Positions 41,939 to 51,100 of a DNA stretch of 52,932 nucleotides are shown here, piece by piece. The first letter of the stretch is position 1; the number at the start of each line of letters is the position of its first letter. The position numbers and the translations under genes are program-made. The stretch lies in the NCBI RefSeq assembly GCF_002067275.1, contig NZ_MVQX01000030.1, positions 1 through 52,932 of the forward strand. Reading direction: 5' to 3'. Source of the DNA: Methanomethylovorans sp. PtaU1.Bin093 (GTDB lineage Archaea; Halobacteriota; Methanosarcinia; Methanosarcinales; Methanosarcinaceae). The notes beneath the pieces were generated by a model. It made no database searches. It saw only the letters and a list, made by a program, of their open reading frames with translations, and had not been told where the DNA came from.

Positions 41939-42847
41939 ATGAATAGATATATCCTGCTCATTGCCTGCTTCCTGGCAGTAGTTACCCTATCAGGATGCAT
42001 AGACGAATTGGTGCCTTTGGAAAAAGTATCCGAGCCACCTGATTCCTCGATGTATGAGTTTGACGTGTTTCTCAACGGAAGTCAGCTCAATGGCAGTTTT
42101 GCAAGGACAAGCACTTTCTATCTGTCTACAAATTCCAGTGCAAAAGTTGTAAACATGATCGATAATGAGTCATTATTGGATATCATGCCTCTGGAGGACA
42201 TCACAAGAACGGATGCTGAAATACTGTCAAACATAGTGGTCATAGCTGATTATGCTAATAATACCAGTTCTTCTATCGATATTTTTCAGAACTATTCAAC
42301 AGAGCAAAAAGTATCATCTTTAAACTATACGATCTCTGAAAAAGTGATAAAGGGACAGAAACATATCTACCTCAACTTCAGTGAACCCATAAGAGGTTAT
42401 GTGGCATATACAATGGCTGTGCCCACCGGCCAGAATTTCCTCCACATTTCTCAGGCACCATCAGTAGTTCGTATAGTACTGCCAGAAGGTTATACTACAG
42501 GAAATTCATTAGTAGGCAGGGCAAGACCAGACCCACAAGACATATATTATGATAACAAAGGGCGGATGAATCTGGTATGGTATAATATGGGTACAGAGAA
42601 AAGTTCTGTAGTAGGCATGTTCGAGACCCTGTTCAAGACTGAGGTCCAAACACCTCCCAATACAATAAAGCTCATAGCAGTGAAGTTCTACAAGGATTCG
42701 GCACCAGGCCATCTACTTGTTGCCGGAGTGATATTGAGTTCTCTTGCTTTGATAGTGATCGCAGATTACCTCAAAAAAAGAAGAAGATTAAGAAAACTGC
42801 GTGAAGAGATCGAAGCCGGAGCGAAGGGAAAAAAGCCACAGACATAG
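41939..42847 (+). CDS. DUF5803-like lipoprotein with C-terminal membrane helix
   Basis: 302-aa protein: signal sequence and lipobox VTLSGC (Cys20 as lipid site), a large ectodomain (22-250) with many N-x-S/T sites (NGSQ, NSSAK, NESL, NNTSS), then one transmembrane helix (about 260-280, HLLVAGVILSSLALIVIADY) and a basic tail (KKRRRLRKLREEIEAGAKG). It resembles DUF5803 proteins of haloarchaea and methanogens, of unknown function. The position after an ABC-2 transporter suggests a role at the membrane with it, which is inference. Confidence 0.8.
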   Translation: MNRYILLIACFLAVVTLSGCIDELVPLEKVSEPPDSSMYEFDVFLNGSQLNGSFARTSTFYLSTNSSAKVVNMIDNESLLDIMPLEDITRTDAEILSNIVVIADYANNTSSSIDIFQNYSTEQKVSSLNYTISEKVIKGQKHIYLNFSEPIRGYVAYTMAVPTGQNFLHISQAPSVVRIVLPEGYTTGNSLVGRARPDPQDIYYDNKGRMNLVWYNMGTEKSSVVGMFETLFKTEVQTPPNTIKLIAVKFYKDSAPGHLLVAGVILSSLALIVIADYLKKRRRLRKLREEIEAGAKGKKPQT

Positions 42848-42866
42848 TTCAATGTTTCTGACATGA

Positions 42867-43607
42867 CTATATGTTTATTTCCATTCCATCGAATCCCAGA
42901 GGTAATTCTCTGGAGGCTATCTCATGTGGTGCAAAATAGTGGCTCAGGTGAGTAAAAACAACTTTTTTTGCTCTAATCTCTCTGGCAAGGTCTAGTGCCT
43001 CTTCAGAATTCATATGTTTTTTTACTTCTACAGTTGGCGGTACTATTGCATCGGCGATGAGAATATCAGGGTTAACTATTAGCTCAAGGCTCCTGGCAGA
43101 GATGTTGCGTTGTGTATCTCCTGTGATAACCACTTTTTTCTGACCTTCTTTTATTATTACCCCGACAGGTCTTTTAGCTGGCGGATGCATCACTTCGAAG
43201 AGTGTGAATTCCAGGCCTATCAGCAAAAAAGGAGTGTACATTTTCACTTCGTGACGTCGGGGGTGCATGTAGTGCAGATATTCCAATATGTAATCCAGAG
43301 TCTCTTTTATTCCATATACATCCACATTGTACTGTACTCTGTGGAACTCAGCAAAACCTGCAAAATGATCATAATGCGTATGCGTCCATATCACACCATC
43401 AACATGCCGGACACTATTACCAAGCAGCTGAGAACGTAGGTCCGGACCTGTATCCACAAGCACCTTTCCTTTTTCCGACTCAACGAGGATAGAAGATCTT
43501 GTTCTCCTGCTGCGCCCACCGTTTTGAGCATCAGTACAGGCTGGACATGTGCATCCTATTACAGGAGTGCCTGGAGCATCACCTGTTCCCAGAAGAGTGA
43601 TCTTCAT
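42867..43607 (-). CDS. MBL-fold metallohydrolase, PhnP-like
   Basis: 246-aa metallo-beta-lactamase fold phosphodiesterase. HTHYDH at 76-81 is the metal-binding motif; other ligands are in LVDTGPDLR, VITGDTQ (Asp) and FTHLSHY (His). The N-terminus GTGDAPGTPVIGCTCPAC, with three Cys (C19, C21, C24), is the zinc-binding loop typical of PhnP-type enzymes. These hydrolyse cyclic phosphodiesters such as phosphoribosyl 1,2-cyclic phosphate. There are no C-P lyase genes here, so substrate is open. It follows the AAA ATPase by 5 bp, so both are probably one operon. The family is secure, the substrate is not. Confidence 0.9.
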   Translation of the reverse strand: MKITLLGTGDAPGTPVIGCTCPACTDAQNGGRSRRTRSSILVESEKGKVLVDTGPDLRSQLLGNSVRHVDGVIWTHTHYDHFAGFAEFHRVQYNVDVYGIKETLDYILEYLHYMHPRRHEVKMYTPFLLIGLEFTLFEVMHPPAKRPVGVIIKEGQKKVVITGDTQRNISARSLELIVNPDILIADAIVPPTVEVKKHMNSEEALDLAREIRAKKVVFTHLSHYFAPHEIASRELPLGFDGMEINI

Positions 43608-43612
43608 GCGTA

Positions 43613-44890
43613 TTAGACCTGATCGGAATATTCATCTGTTTTCATAACGGCCCTTTCATTGAACGCATCAACTGCATTGAGCATATCCTGCTGTGTTAGC
43701 TCAGTCCTTTCCTCTATAAGGGCGGTGAGCACACTTTCCCTTATGACCATCCTCAGATCGGATCCGCTGTATCCTTCGGTGAGAGCTGCAATCTCAGAGT
43801 TATCAAATACACCAGGGATGGGTTTTGTGATTATATCAAGGATACGTATTCTCATTTCCTCGTCTGGCAACGGGAAGTTCATGATCTCATCAAATCTTCT
43901 CCAGGCTGCAGAATCCAGCATCCTTGGATGGTTCGTGGCTGCCATGAGCAATACTCCGTCCCTTGTGAGACTTATGTCATCAATTGCTTTGAGCAAAGTA
44001 TTCACAGCTCTCTTCAAAGCTGCATGTTCATCAGAGGTTCTTGTCTTGGCAACAAAATCAAATTCATCAATAAAAAGGATGCAAGGGTTCAACCTTTTAG
44101 CAAGAGCGAACACTCTGTCTATGTTCTTTGCAGTTTCTCCGAGATACTGATCAGTGATCATGGAGAGCTTGACCTCAACAAAAGGAATTGCAAGACGTTC
44201 GGACATTGCCCTTGCAACACTTGTCTTGCCAGTACCCGGTGGGCCCACCATGAGGATCTTTCCGATGTCGTACAGGCCAATCTTGTTCAGATAATCCCTA
44301 TATTGAATGGCCTTAACGATCTTCTCGACCTCAGATTCCTGTTCCTTTGTGAGTACAAGGTCCTTCAAAGGCTGAACAATATCTTCAGGGGCCTTAATGT
44401 GGACAAGTTTAAGCATGTCATCGCCCCCTTCCTCAGCAGCAATGGCATTTATCAGAGACTCGATCCATTCCCTGTCAACTTCCTTAGGTCTTATCTTGCT
44501 GCGGGCATCAGCGTAATTTGCACCTTCTAACTTCTTTTTCTCATAGTAATATGCCAGACAGGGATTATGCGCAATCTTTTCAAGAGCCCCCTCCCTTTTT
44601 TCAAACCATTCAGCAGCTACCTCGAACGCTGTAAGGCGAATGCGAAAATCGCGTTCATTTGCATCTATAAAAGGCAGTGACCTTATCTCTCCCTTGAGTT
44701 CCTTTATCTCAAAGAGTTTTTCGATATCCGAATTAGAAACGGATAGTGGTCTGGGAACTGTTCTTTTTTCCCTGTTCCAGTAGTTTTTCCTCACATTTTT
44801 TGGAAGGTCACTTATTTCCAGTTCCGAATATTTGTTGAATATATGGGTGGTAAGCAAAAGCTCAACTATATCGAGGGTTATGTCCGCCAT
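43613..44890 (-). CDS. AAA family ATPase
   Basis: 425-aa AAA+ ATPase. The N-terminal 190 residues are unlike known domains and mostly helical, with charged ends (EISDLPKNVRKNYWNREKRT, EKKKLEGANYADARSK). The AAA module has Walker A GPPGTGKTS (about 214), pore-loop region ITDQYLGETAKN, Walker B ILFIDEFDFV, sensor 1 AATNHPRML, arginine finger in AAWRRFDEI and sensor 2 GYSGSDLRMV. This resembles the archaeal Cdc48/proteasome-like single-AAA group and may act on proteins. TATA 44945-44952 lies 55 bp upstream. The next gene is the PhnP-like hydrolase. Confidence 0.93.
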   Translation of the reverse strand: MADITLDIVELLLTTHIFNKYSELEISDLPKNVRKNYWNREKRTVPRPLSVSNSDIEKLFEIKELKGEIRSLPFIDANERDFRIRLTAFEVAAEWFEKREGALEKIAHNPCLAYYYEKKKLEGANYADARSKIRPKEVDREWIESLINAIAAEEGGDDMLKLVHIKAPEDIVQPLKDLVLTKEQESEVEKIVKAIQYRDYLNKIGLYDIGKILMVGPPGTGKTSVARAMSERLAIPFVEVKLSMITDQYLGETAKNIDRVFALAKRLNPCILFIDEFDFVAKTRTSDEHAALKRAVNTLLKAIDDISLTRDGVLLMAATNHPRMLDSAAWRRFDEIMNFPLPDEEMRIRILDIITKPIPGVFDNSEIAALTEGYSGSDLRMVIRESVLTALIEERTELTQQDMLNAVDAFNERAVMKTDEYSDQV

Positions 44891-44944
44891 GTTCTAACCG
44901 ATCAAAAGTGTTCTGTATTTTCAGAAGTCCATCGTTTGGGCATC

Positions 44945-44952
44945 TTATATAA
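44945..44952 (-). promoter_or_regulatory. TATA box of the AAA-MBL operon
   Basis: TTATATAA inside CTTATATAAG lies 55 bp upstream of the AAA ATPase ATG (44890), giving a leader of about 30 nt. Confidence 0.65.
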
Positions 44953-45009
44953 GTGTTCTTTTTAAATAAGCTTTTGTATAATTAAGGATGTGCTGCACAA
45001 GTTGTGAGA

Positions 45010-45501
45010 TCAGACTTTTTTTACTTTCCCTTTTACAGGAAAATATATATCGCCGGCTTCCAGTAACCTGGCAATTGTTTTCTCGAGATCATTTCTATCA
45101 ATATCCAATACTTTACATTTCTCTTCCAGTTCGTCTATGCCCAGTTCCCCTCCGGCTGAAATAGCCTCAAGTATGATCTTGGAAATGTCTTTGTTACGAG
45201 CTTTCTGACCCTTATTTGGTGCAGCGAAACAAATCCCGCCTGTTGGATCGTTGTTCTGAGATATATTACACTGAAAACTCTGTGAATGGATCGTGTGTAC
45301 AGGTCCATTTGCCTGTATCTTTGCCTGCATCAAAGTACGGGCCTTGACAACCTCGTCAAGGTTTTCAGAGGTGCTGGTCAATTGTAGCTTTCTTACCTCC
45401 AGCCTGGCACCACATCTCTGGCATTGCACTGTCCTGGAAGTACCAACTTCTATGATCTGTGCATGCATCCGGCATTTAGTACATACTATTACCCCATACA
45501 T
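45010..45501 (-). CDS. Zinc-ribbon and winged-helix protein, DUF5817-like
   Basis: 163-aa protein. The N-terminal zinc ribbon has CTKC (C7, C10) and CQRC (C27, C30). A linker follows, then a C-terminal winged-helix-like region: KDISKIILEAISAGGELGID, ELEEKCKVLDIDRNDLEKTIARLLEAGDIYFPVKGKVKKV (quoted in pieces). This is the layout of DUF5817-like archaeal proteins. The ATG at 45501 is used since the ribbon starts six residues later; an upstream GTG in frame is possible. The gene is divergent from rimI with 54 bp between starts. A DNA- or RNA-binding role is likely from the two domains. Confidence 0.8.
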   Translation of the reverse strand: MYGVIVCTKCRMHAQIIEVGTSRTVQCQRCGARLEVRKLQLTSTSENLDEVVKARTLMQAKIQANGPVHTIHSQSFQCNISQNNDPTGGICFAAPNKGQKARNKDISKIILEAISAGGELGIDELEEKCKVLDIDRNDLEKTIARLLEAGDIYFPVKGKVKKV

Positions 45502-45555
45502 CACAAACACTTCTTATGCCAGGTATAAATATTGTACTGCTCATAAAGACCGAGG

Positions 45556-45981
45556 ATGCACCTTATACGTGAGGCACAAGAAAAAGACATAGCCGGAGTA
45601 GTTATTATAGAAGATATGTCATTTCCGGTACCTTGGCCAGATTTTCTTTTCAGGGCAAATCTGGGAAATCCTGGTTTTATCGTATATGAAGACAAAAAAA
45701 ATATACTGGGGTATGCCATCCTTGGAACATTTATGGACAATGCTCATTTGCTCAGCATTGCAGTGCACCCGGAGCACCGAAGATATGGCATTGGCTCATT
45801 TTTATTAAAAGCCTGTATATCTATTGCCCGATGCTATGGATATGGGTGTATAACTCTTGAGGTCAGGGAAAAGAACCTGGAAGGACAGAAATTCTACCAA
45901 GCACATGGCTTCAAGGAAAAAGAAATAGTTCCTGGCTATTATCTTGAGGACAATGCTGTGAGAATGTATCTCAAGATATGA
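45556..45981 (+). CDS. rimI: Ribosomal-protein-alanine N-acetyltransferase RimI
   Basis: 141-aa GNAT acetyltransferase. The acetyl-CoA site is in LSIAVHPEHRRYGIGSFLLKACI (in part; RRYGIG is the pyrophosphate loop). EVREKNLEGQKFYQAHGFKE and YYLEDNAVRMYLKI are the RimI C-terminal motifs. It transfers an acetyl group to protein N-termini; archaeal homologues act broadly on N-termini. TATAAATATT at 45524-45533 is about 25-30 bp before the ATG, and GAGG abuts the ATG directly, so the mRNA is probably leaderless. It converges on the next gene with a 1-bp gap. Confidence 0.93.
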   Translation: MHLIREAQEKDIAGVVIIEDMSFPVPWPDFLFRANLGNPGFIVYEDKKNILGYAILGTFMDNAHLLSIAVHPEHRRYGIGSFLLKACISIARCYGYGCITLEVREKNLEGQKFYQAHGFKEKEIVPGYYLEDNAVRMYLKI

Positions 45982-45982
45982 T

Positions 45983-46657
45983 TCATTTTCCATACCTTCT
46001 CTGTCTTTTTCTGAAATCCCGGAGGATCCTTAGCAGATCTATTTTTCTGAAACCTATCCAGTTAACATCCGTGAAGAACAGCTCTGAATACACAGACTGC
46101 CATATCATGAAATCCGACAGATGCTTGCCTCCGGCCCTTATAACAAGGTCAGGTTCATGTTTCAACATGAGATGAGATTCTATGGTCTTTTCGTCAATTT
46201 GTTCAGGAGAGATCTTTTTCATTTTTACGTCTTCAAGTATGGTCCTTACAGCCTTTGTGATCTCGCTGCGTCCACCAAAATCGATCGCCATATATACCAT
46301 AAGCTTCGGACCGCTTCTTGTCTTAACAGATTCACCCGTAGCATTATATATCTCAAACCCTATCTCTTTGGGAAGCTGCTCCATCAGCAAACTAAGAGGG
46401 TCCAGCAAACTTGCCATCATTGCTGACCGAAGTTTCTCTTCAGTGTCCAGCACATCCACATATATACTTATAACCTTGATGTGCAGTTCCAGACACCAGT
46501 GAATATATGTTGCTAACTTGTCCATCCCCTTCTTGTAAAGCAGATCACTCTCTGATATTACCAGGGTGAGATTTTCAGGAATGGAGTAATTGTTGCGAGA
46601 AAGATCTCTGAGGAGATACTTTTCATACACTGAACTTAATATGCTCCTATATTTCAT
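45983..46657 (-). CDS. Degenerate cis-prenyltransferase (NgBR-like subunit)
   Basis: 224-aa protein of the undecaprenyl/dolichyl diphosphate synthase fold. The fold is clear from AIDFGGRSEITKAVRTI, PDLVIRAGGKHLSDFMIWQS and the C-terminal YSELFFTDVNWIGFRK, ending RQRRYGK with an RxG. The catalytic loop normally reading MDGNxR near the N-terminus is here VISESDLLYKKGMDKL (residues 33-48), so the catalytic Asp and phosphate-binding Asn/Arg are lost. It is short compared with about 250 aa for E. coli UppS. It is best read as the non-catalytic partner, like eukaryotic NgBR/Nus1, which supplies an RxG motif to a separate catalytic subunit. The enzyme would make glycosyl-carrier dolichol-type lipids. 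The catalytic partner is not in the window. It follows the YchF-like gene by 33 bp. Confidence 0.85.
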   Translation of the reverse strand: MKYRSILSSVYEKYLLRDLSRNNYSIPENLTLVISESDLLYKKGMDKLATYIHWCLELHIKVISIYVDVLDTEEKLRSAMMASLLDPLSLLMEQLPKEIGFEIYNATGESVKTRSGPKLMVYMAIDFGGRSEITKAVRTILEDVKMKKISPEQIDEKTIESHLMLKHEPDLVIRAGGKHLSDFMIWQSVYSELFFTDVNWIGFRKIDLLRILRDFRKRQRRYGK

Positions 46658-46690
46658 ATACCCAGCTTTTTTTATAATTTTCTTTTTCTG

Positions 46691-47872
46691 TTATTTTGCT
46701 GTCGAAACGATCTTCACCACTGAACCATTTTCAAGCTCATGTTTTTCTCCCAGTCTCATCTTCGTCTTTGCATCCACCGCATACAGGAACCTATCGCCTA
46801 TATCCGAATGTACCTTGTATGCAAGCTGATGGGCATTAGACCCTCTTTTCATAAGGAATGCATCCGGCAGCATTTTTCCATGTTTGTCTGTCCATTTACC
46901 TTCATCTTCCACAGGATATACAACTATCAGATCAAGCAGTTCGAATACGGCTTTGTTGATGCATTCCTGAATGCCTGTATTGTGCATTTTATGCAGAAAA
47001 TTTCGTATGCTCTCAAGTGCCTTCTGTTGGGCAGGACTGAGATCCTGGGAAATTATAGAAAAATCTTTGTCTCCAAGGTCGTAATTGATAGCTCCTGCTT
47101 TTGAGGCAGACCTAAGGGCAAGTTCTGCAGCGGCGCTTGTAGGCACTACGATCCCTCCAACAGCTTTTAGTTTCTCTAAGTTCTGAGCAGGTGCAATATC
47201 AGCTTTGTTGGCTGCAATTATCATAGGCTTGCTGATCACCCTTATCTTATCGCACAGGTCGATTATTTCTTTGTCTGTCCATTTGGTAATGTTATGATCA
47301 AGTCTTGTCATCAAAAGTGCTTCAATTACCTGTGATTCCTCAACTCCTGTACCTGCCAGCTGTTCTGCCAGTACTCTTTCGATCTTCAGGTTCTCTCCCT
47401 GCATCTTACGGGATAATTTCTGCCAATTACGTTTGAGTATACCTACCATCCACATGGTGATCTCATGGTTGAGGAACTGCACGTCTTCAACAGGATCATG
47501 ACATCCGATATCGACAGGATTTCCTTCTATATCTGTACAGCCTGCTGCATCTATTACGTGTATGATGGCCTGAGCCTGCCTGAGATCATCAAGAAAAGTG
47601 TTTCCAAGACCCTTGCCCATATGCGCATCGGGTACAAGGCCTGCAACATCTATGAGTTCAATAGGCACATAGCGTATACCATCCACACAGTTGCCACATC
47701 TGTGATCTTTCTCTATGCAAGGGCATTTGACCCTTACATATGTGACACCTTTGTTGGGGTGGATGGTTGTAAATGGGTAATTAGCTATTTCCACATCTGC
47801 GAGAGTGGAAGCTTTGAAAAAGGTGGATTTTCCTGAGTTGGGTTTTCCTGCAAGTCCTATGGTCATCGACAT
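46691..47872 (-). CDS. YchF/OBG-family GTPase with TGS domain
   Basis: 393-aa translation-associated GTPase of the OBG-YchF group. G1 is GKPNSGKST (about 9-17). G3 is DVAGLV, G4 NKADI, G5 TSAAAE. A Cys cluster, CPCIEKDHRCGNC, lies between the G1 and G3 motifs and looks like a small metal site common to archaeal members of this group. The C-terminal TGS-like domain runs from about residue 315 (DAFLMKRGSNAHQLAYKVHS). Members act on ribosome function, some with ATP preference. ATG 47872 or the ATG two codons later. Operon with the cis-prenyltransferase-like gene. Confidence 0.9.
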   Translation of the reverse strand: MSMTIGLAGKPNSGKSTFFKASTLADVEIANYPFTTIHPNKGVTYVRVKCPCIEKDHRCGNCVDGIRYVPIELIDVAGLVPDAHMGKGLGNTFLDDLRQAQAIIHVIDAAGCTDIEGNPVDIGCHDPVEDVQFLNHEITMWMVGILKRNWQKLSRKMQGENLKIERVLAEQLAGTGVEESQVIEALLMTRLDHNITKWTDKEIIDLCDKIRVISKPMIIAANKADIAPAQNLEKLKAVGGIVVPTSAAAELALRSASKAGAINYDLGDKDFSIISQDLSPAQQKALESIRNFLHKMHNTGIQECINKAVFELLDLIVVYPVEDEGKWTDKHGKMLPDAFLMKRGSNAHQLAYKVHSDIGDRFLYAVDAKTKMRLGEKHELENGSVVKIVSTAK

Positions 47873-47994
47873 AATCCATTAAATTCGCTTGTCAGGATTT
47901 AACTTTTTTTAATTGCAACTTACTATTGATCTCACTTGATAATAATCCACCAACAAACTTTTATCTAAATAGTACATTAGACATGAAACCAGTT

Positions 47995-48066
47995 GTCCCG
48001 ATAGGGTAGTGGATATCCTTGAGGCCTGCGGAGCCTTAGACCCGAGTTCAAATCTCGGTCGGGACG
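47995..48066 (+). tRNA. tRNA-Arg, anticodon GCG
   Basis: A 72-nt gene that folds as a cloverleaf. The acceptor stem GTCCCGA (47995-48001) pairs with TCGGGAC (48059-48065). The anticodon stem GAGGC/GCCTT closes loop CTGCGGA, giving anticodon GCG, so it reads Arg codons CGC and CGU. The T arm is CCGAG-TTCAAAT-CTCGG. Discriminator base is G; CCA is not encoded. No intron is seen. Confidence 0.95.
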
Positions 48067-48075
48067 TTAAAATAA

Positions 48076-48136
48076 TTAAGTGCTATGCATTCACTTCGCT
48101 TGATCTATTAAGATGCGAAGTGAAATTAACACTTAA
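48076..48136. terminator. Nested inverted repeat between tRNA and TPR gene
   Basis: TTCACTTCGC (48090-48099) pairs perfectly with GCGAAGTGAA (48115-48124) around a 15-nt loop, and outside it TTAAGTG (48076-48082) pairs with CACTTAA (48130-48136). It lies between the tRNA-Arg end and the convergent TPR gene stop (48148), so it probably acts as a bidirectional terminator. Confidence 0.65.
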
Positions 48137-48147
48137 GTTAAAACTAT

Positions 48148-51100
48148 CTAGTCTTCGATTATCTTCATGAATTCTGGTTCCTTCCTTATATTTTCGAAAT
48201 CACTATCATTCAGCGCATATTCTAGGTAGGACTTTTCCAGTTCGACAGCATATTTAAGAGACCTGATAGCTTCTTTATTCCTACCAGTACGGGAATATGC
48301 ACATGCCTTATTGTACCACACTTCTGCAAAGTTTGGTTGCAGTTCTATTGCTTTCTGGTAATTTTCCAGTGCTTCGTCGAACTTTCCAAGATTTGCAAGA
48401 GCAGCACCCTTGCTGTTCCATGCTTCTGCATGATCACCTTTAAGCATGGTCACCTTGTCAAAAGCCTCCAAAGATTCCTGGAAATTCCCAAGGTTACCCA
48501 GGTCGATACCTTTGTTGTACCATGCTTCAAAGAAATCAGGTTTTAATTCCAGCGCCTTCTCAAAGTTCTTTATGGCTTCCTCGTGCCTGCCAAGACTTGA
48601 AAGTACTACCCCTTTAGTGTTCCATGATCTCGGATTGTCCGGCTTAAGTTTGATGGTCTTATCCAGAGCTTCAAGACTCTCCTGGAGCCTTCCAAGGTTA
48701 GCAAGCAAAATGCCAATGCTGTTCCATGCTTCAGGATAATCGGGTTTTATTTCTGTAGCTTTTTCGAATGCTTCCAAAGCTTCAATAGACTTTCCAAGAT
48801 GTGCAAGAGTAACTCCTTTATCGCGCCATGTTTTAGCAAGATCAGGTTTCAAAGCAAGCGATTTTTCCAGCGCTTCAAGACTCTTTTCATGCTTGCCCAT
48901 ATTCTCAAGGGCAACACCTTTTTCACGCCATGCTTCTGCAAAATCTGGTTTGAGTTCCAGTGCTTTCTGGTGATGCTCCAAAGATTCCCCGTATTTACCC
49001 AGCTTATTCAATACCATACCCATATTGTACAGTGTATCCGGATGGTTAGGCTTAAGGTCTAGTGCCTTCTTGTAAGAATTCAGAGCTTCTTCATATTTAC
49101 CCATATTTGAAAGTACCATACCCCTGCTATTCCATGCATCTGCGTAGTCAGGGTGTAGCTCTACAGCTTTTTCAAATGCTTCCAATGCCTTCTGGTAATT
49201 TCCAAGATGGTTGAGGGCCATACATTTGCCATTCCAGGCCTCTGAGAAATCTGGCTTTATCTTTAAAGCCTTTTCCAGAGCTTTCAGAGCATCATCATAT
49301 CTCTGTAGTTTTATAAGGGTACTACCAGTCCCTTTCCATGCTTCAGCAAAGGAGGGCTTAAGGCTTTTTGCTCTTTCAAATGCTTCAAGAGCCTGCTGAT
49401 ATCTTTCAAGCTTTTCATAAATTATCCCCTTTCCACACCAGGCATCTGCCATCTCTGGTTCAAGATCCAATGCCCTTTGGTAGTTTTCCAAAGCGTCATC
49501 ATATTTCTCAAGTTTGGATAGAGTGGTTGCCCTGTTATACCACGCTTCTGCACAATTTGGTCTAAGTTCCAATGCTTTATCGTAACTGCCCATAGCCTCT
49601 GTGTATCTTCCAAGCTCTGCAAAAGCACTTCCCATGTTAGACCATGCCTGAGCAAATTCTGGTTCACTTACCACCATTTTCTGATAACTTGCCACTGCTT
49701 CTTCATATTTACCCATTCCTGCAAATACAACAGCCTGATTGAATAAGCCTCTTGGTAGCTCAGGGTCAATTTCAAGAGCTTTCTGGTAGTTGTGCAATGC
49801 CTCTTCATATTGTCCAAGTTCTGCAAGTGTCATTCCCAGCCTGTTAAAGAACTGTGCATTTCCGGGTTCAAGTTCAGAGGCTTTTCTGAGAGCTATAAGT
49901 GCTTCTTCATGATCGCCCTGATCTCCAAGGATGACACCCTTATTATACCATGCCGGGCCAATTTTTGGATCGATCTCCAAGACCTTTAAAAAACAATCCA
50001 GAGCTTTATGCTGTTTACCAGTACTGATACGTATCAATCCCATGCTGTACCATGCTTCTGAGTGTTGTGGTCTTATCCTTACAACTTTCTCGAAAGCCTC
50101 TATTGCATCCTGATTCTTTCCAAGCTCTGTAAGCATCTTTCCTTTGTAGTACCAGGCCTGTACATTCTCTGGATCTAACTTTGAAGCCTCTGTAAATGCT
50201 TCAAGTGCATCTTCATGTCTTTCAAGCTTCGAAAGTGCTTCTCCTTTGCTGTACCAGATATCTGCATGCTGTGGGTCTAGATCCAAAGTTCTTTCAAAAG
50301 CATCAAGTGAATCACTATATTGTCCTAGCTTTAAAAGTGCTCTTCCTTTGCTTCCCCAGACATCAAAAAGGTTGGCATTGATCTTTAAAGATCTCTCATA
50401 ATCATGCAGTGCTTCTTCACATTTTCCAAACCTTTCATGAACATTGCCCAATCTATACCATGCCTGTGCATTATCAGGTTCAAGTTCTGTTGTGTTTGCA
50501 AATGCTTCCAATGCCTTTTCATTTTTTTCCAGGCCCTCGTAAGCAATACCCTTATAATACCATATTCCTGCCTTGTTGTCATCATTTGAGCTTGCGTTCT
50601 CCAAGGCTGCCAGTGCTTCCAGGTATTTCCCGGATTCCGCAAGTATCTTGCCCCTGTTATACCACGCTTGCAAATTTTCCGGGTCTAAGTCTGTAACCTT
50701 TTTAAATGCTGCAAGTGCCTTTTCATGTTTTCCAAGCTCAGCAAGGATAACAGCTTTTCCATACCAGGCTCCTGTAATGTCGGGTTCATGGTCCAGTGCC
50801 TTTTCATAGCTTTCCAGTGCCTCTTCCGCTCTTTCCAGTTTTTGAAGGAGTATGCCTCTGCTATACCAAGCCTGAGCATTATCAGGTTGAAGATCAGTTG
50901 CCCTTGTAAATGCTTCAAGTGCACTTTGTTGCTGTCCAAGAGTTTCATAGACCTTGCCTTTTTCATACCAGGCCTCTGTAAGCTTCGGTTCGATCTCTGT
51001 TGCCCTTATGTGGCTTTGCAGAGCTTCTTCGTTCCTTCCAAGCTTTTCCAGCAAGGTTCCTTTATTGAACCAGATCTTGGCATTATCCGGCTCTATATCT

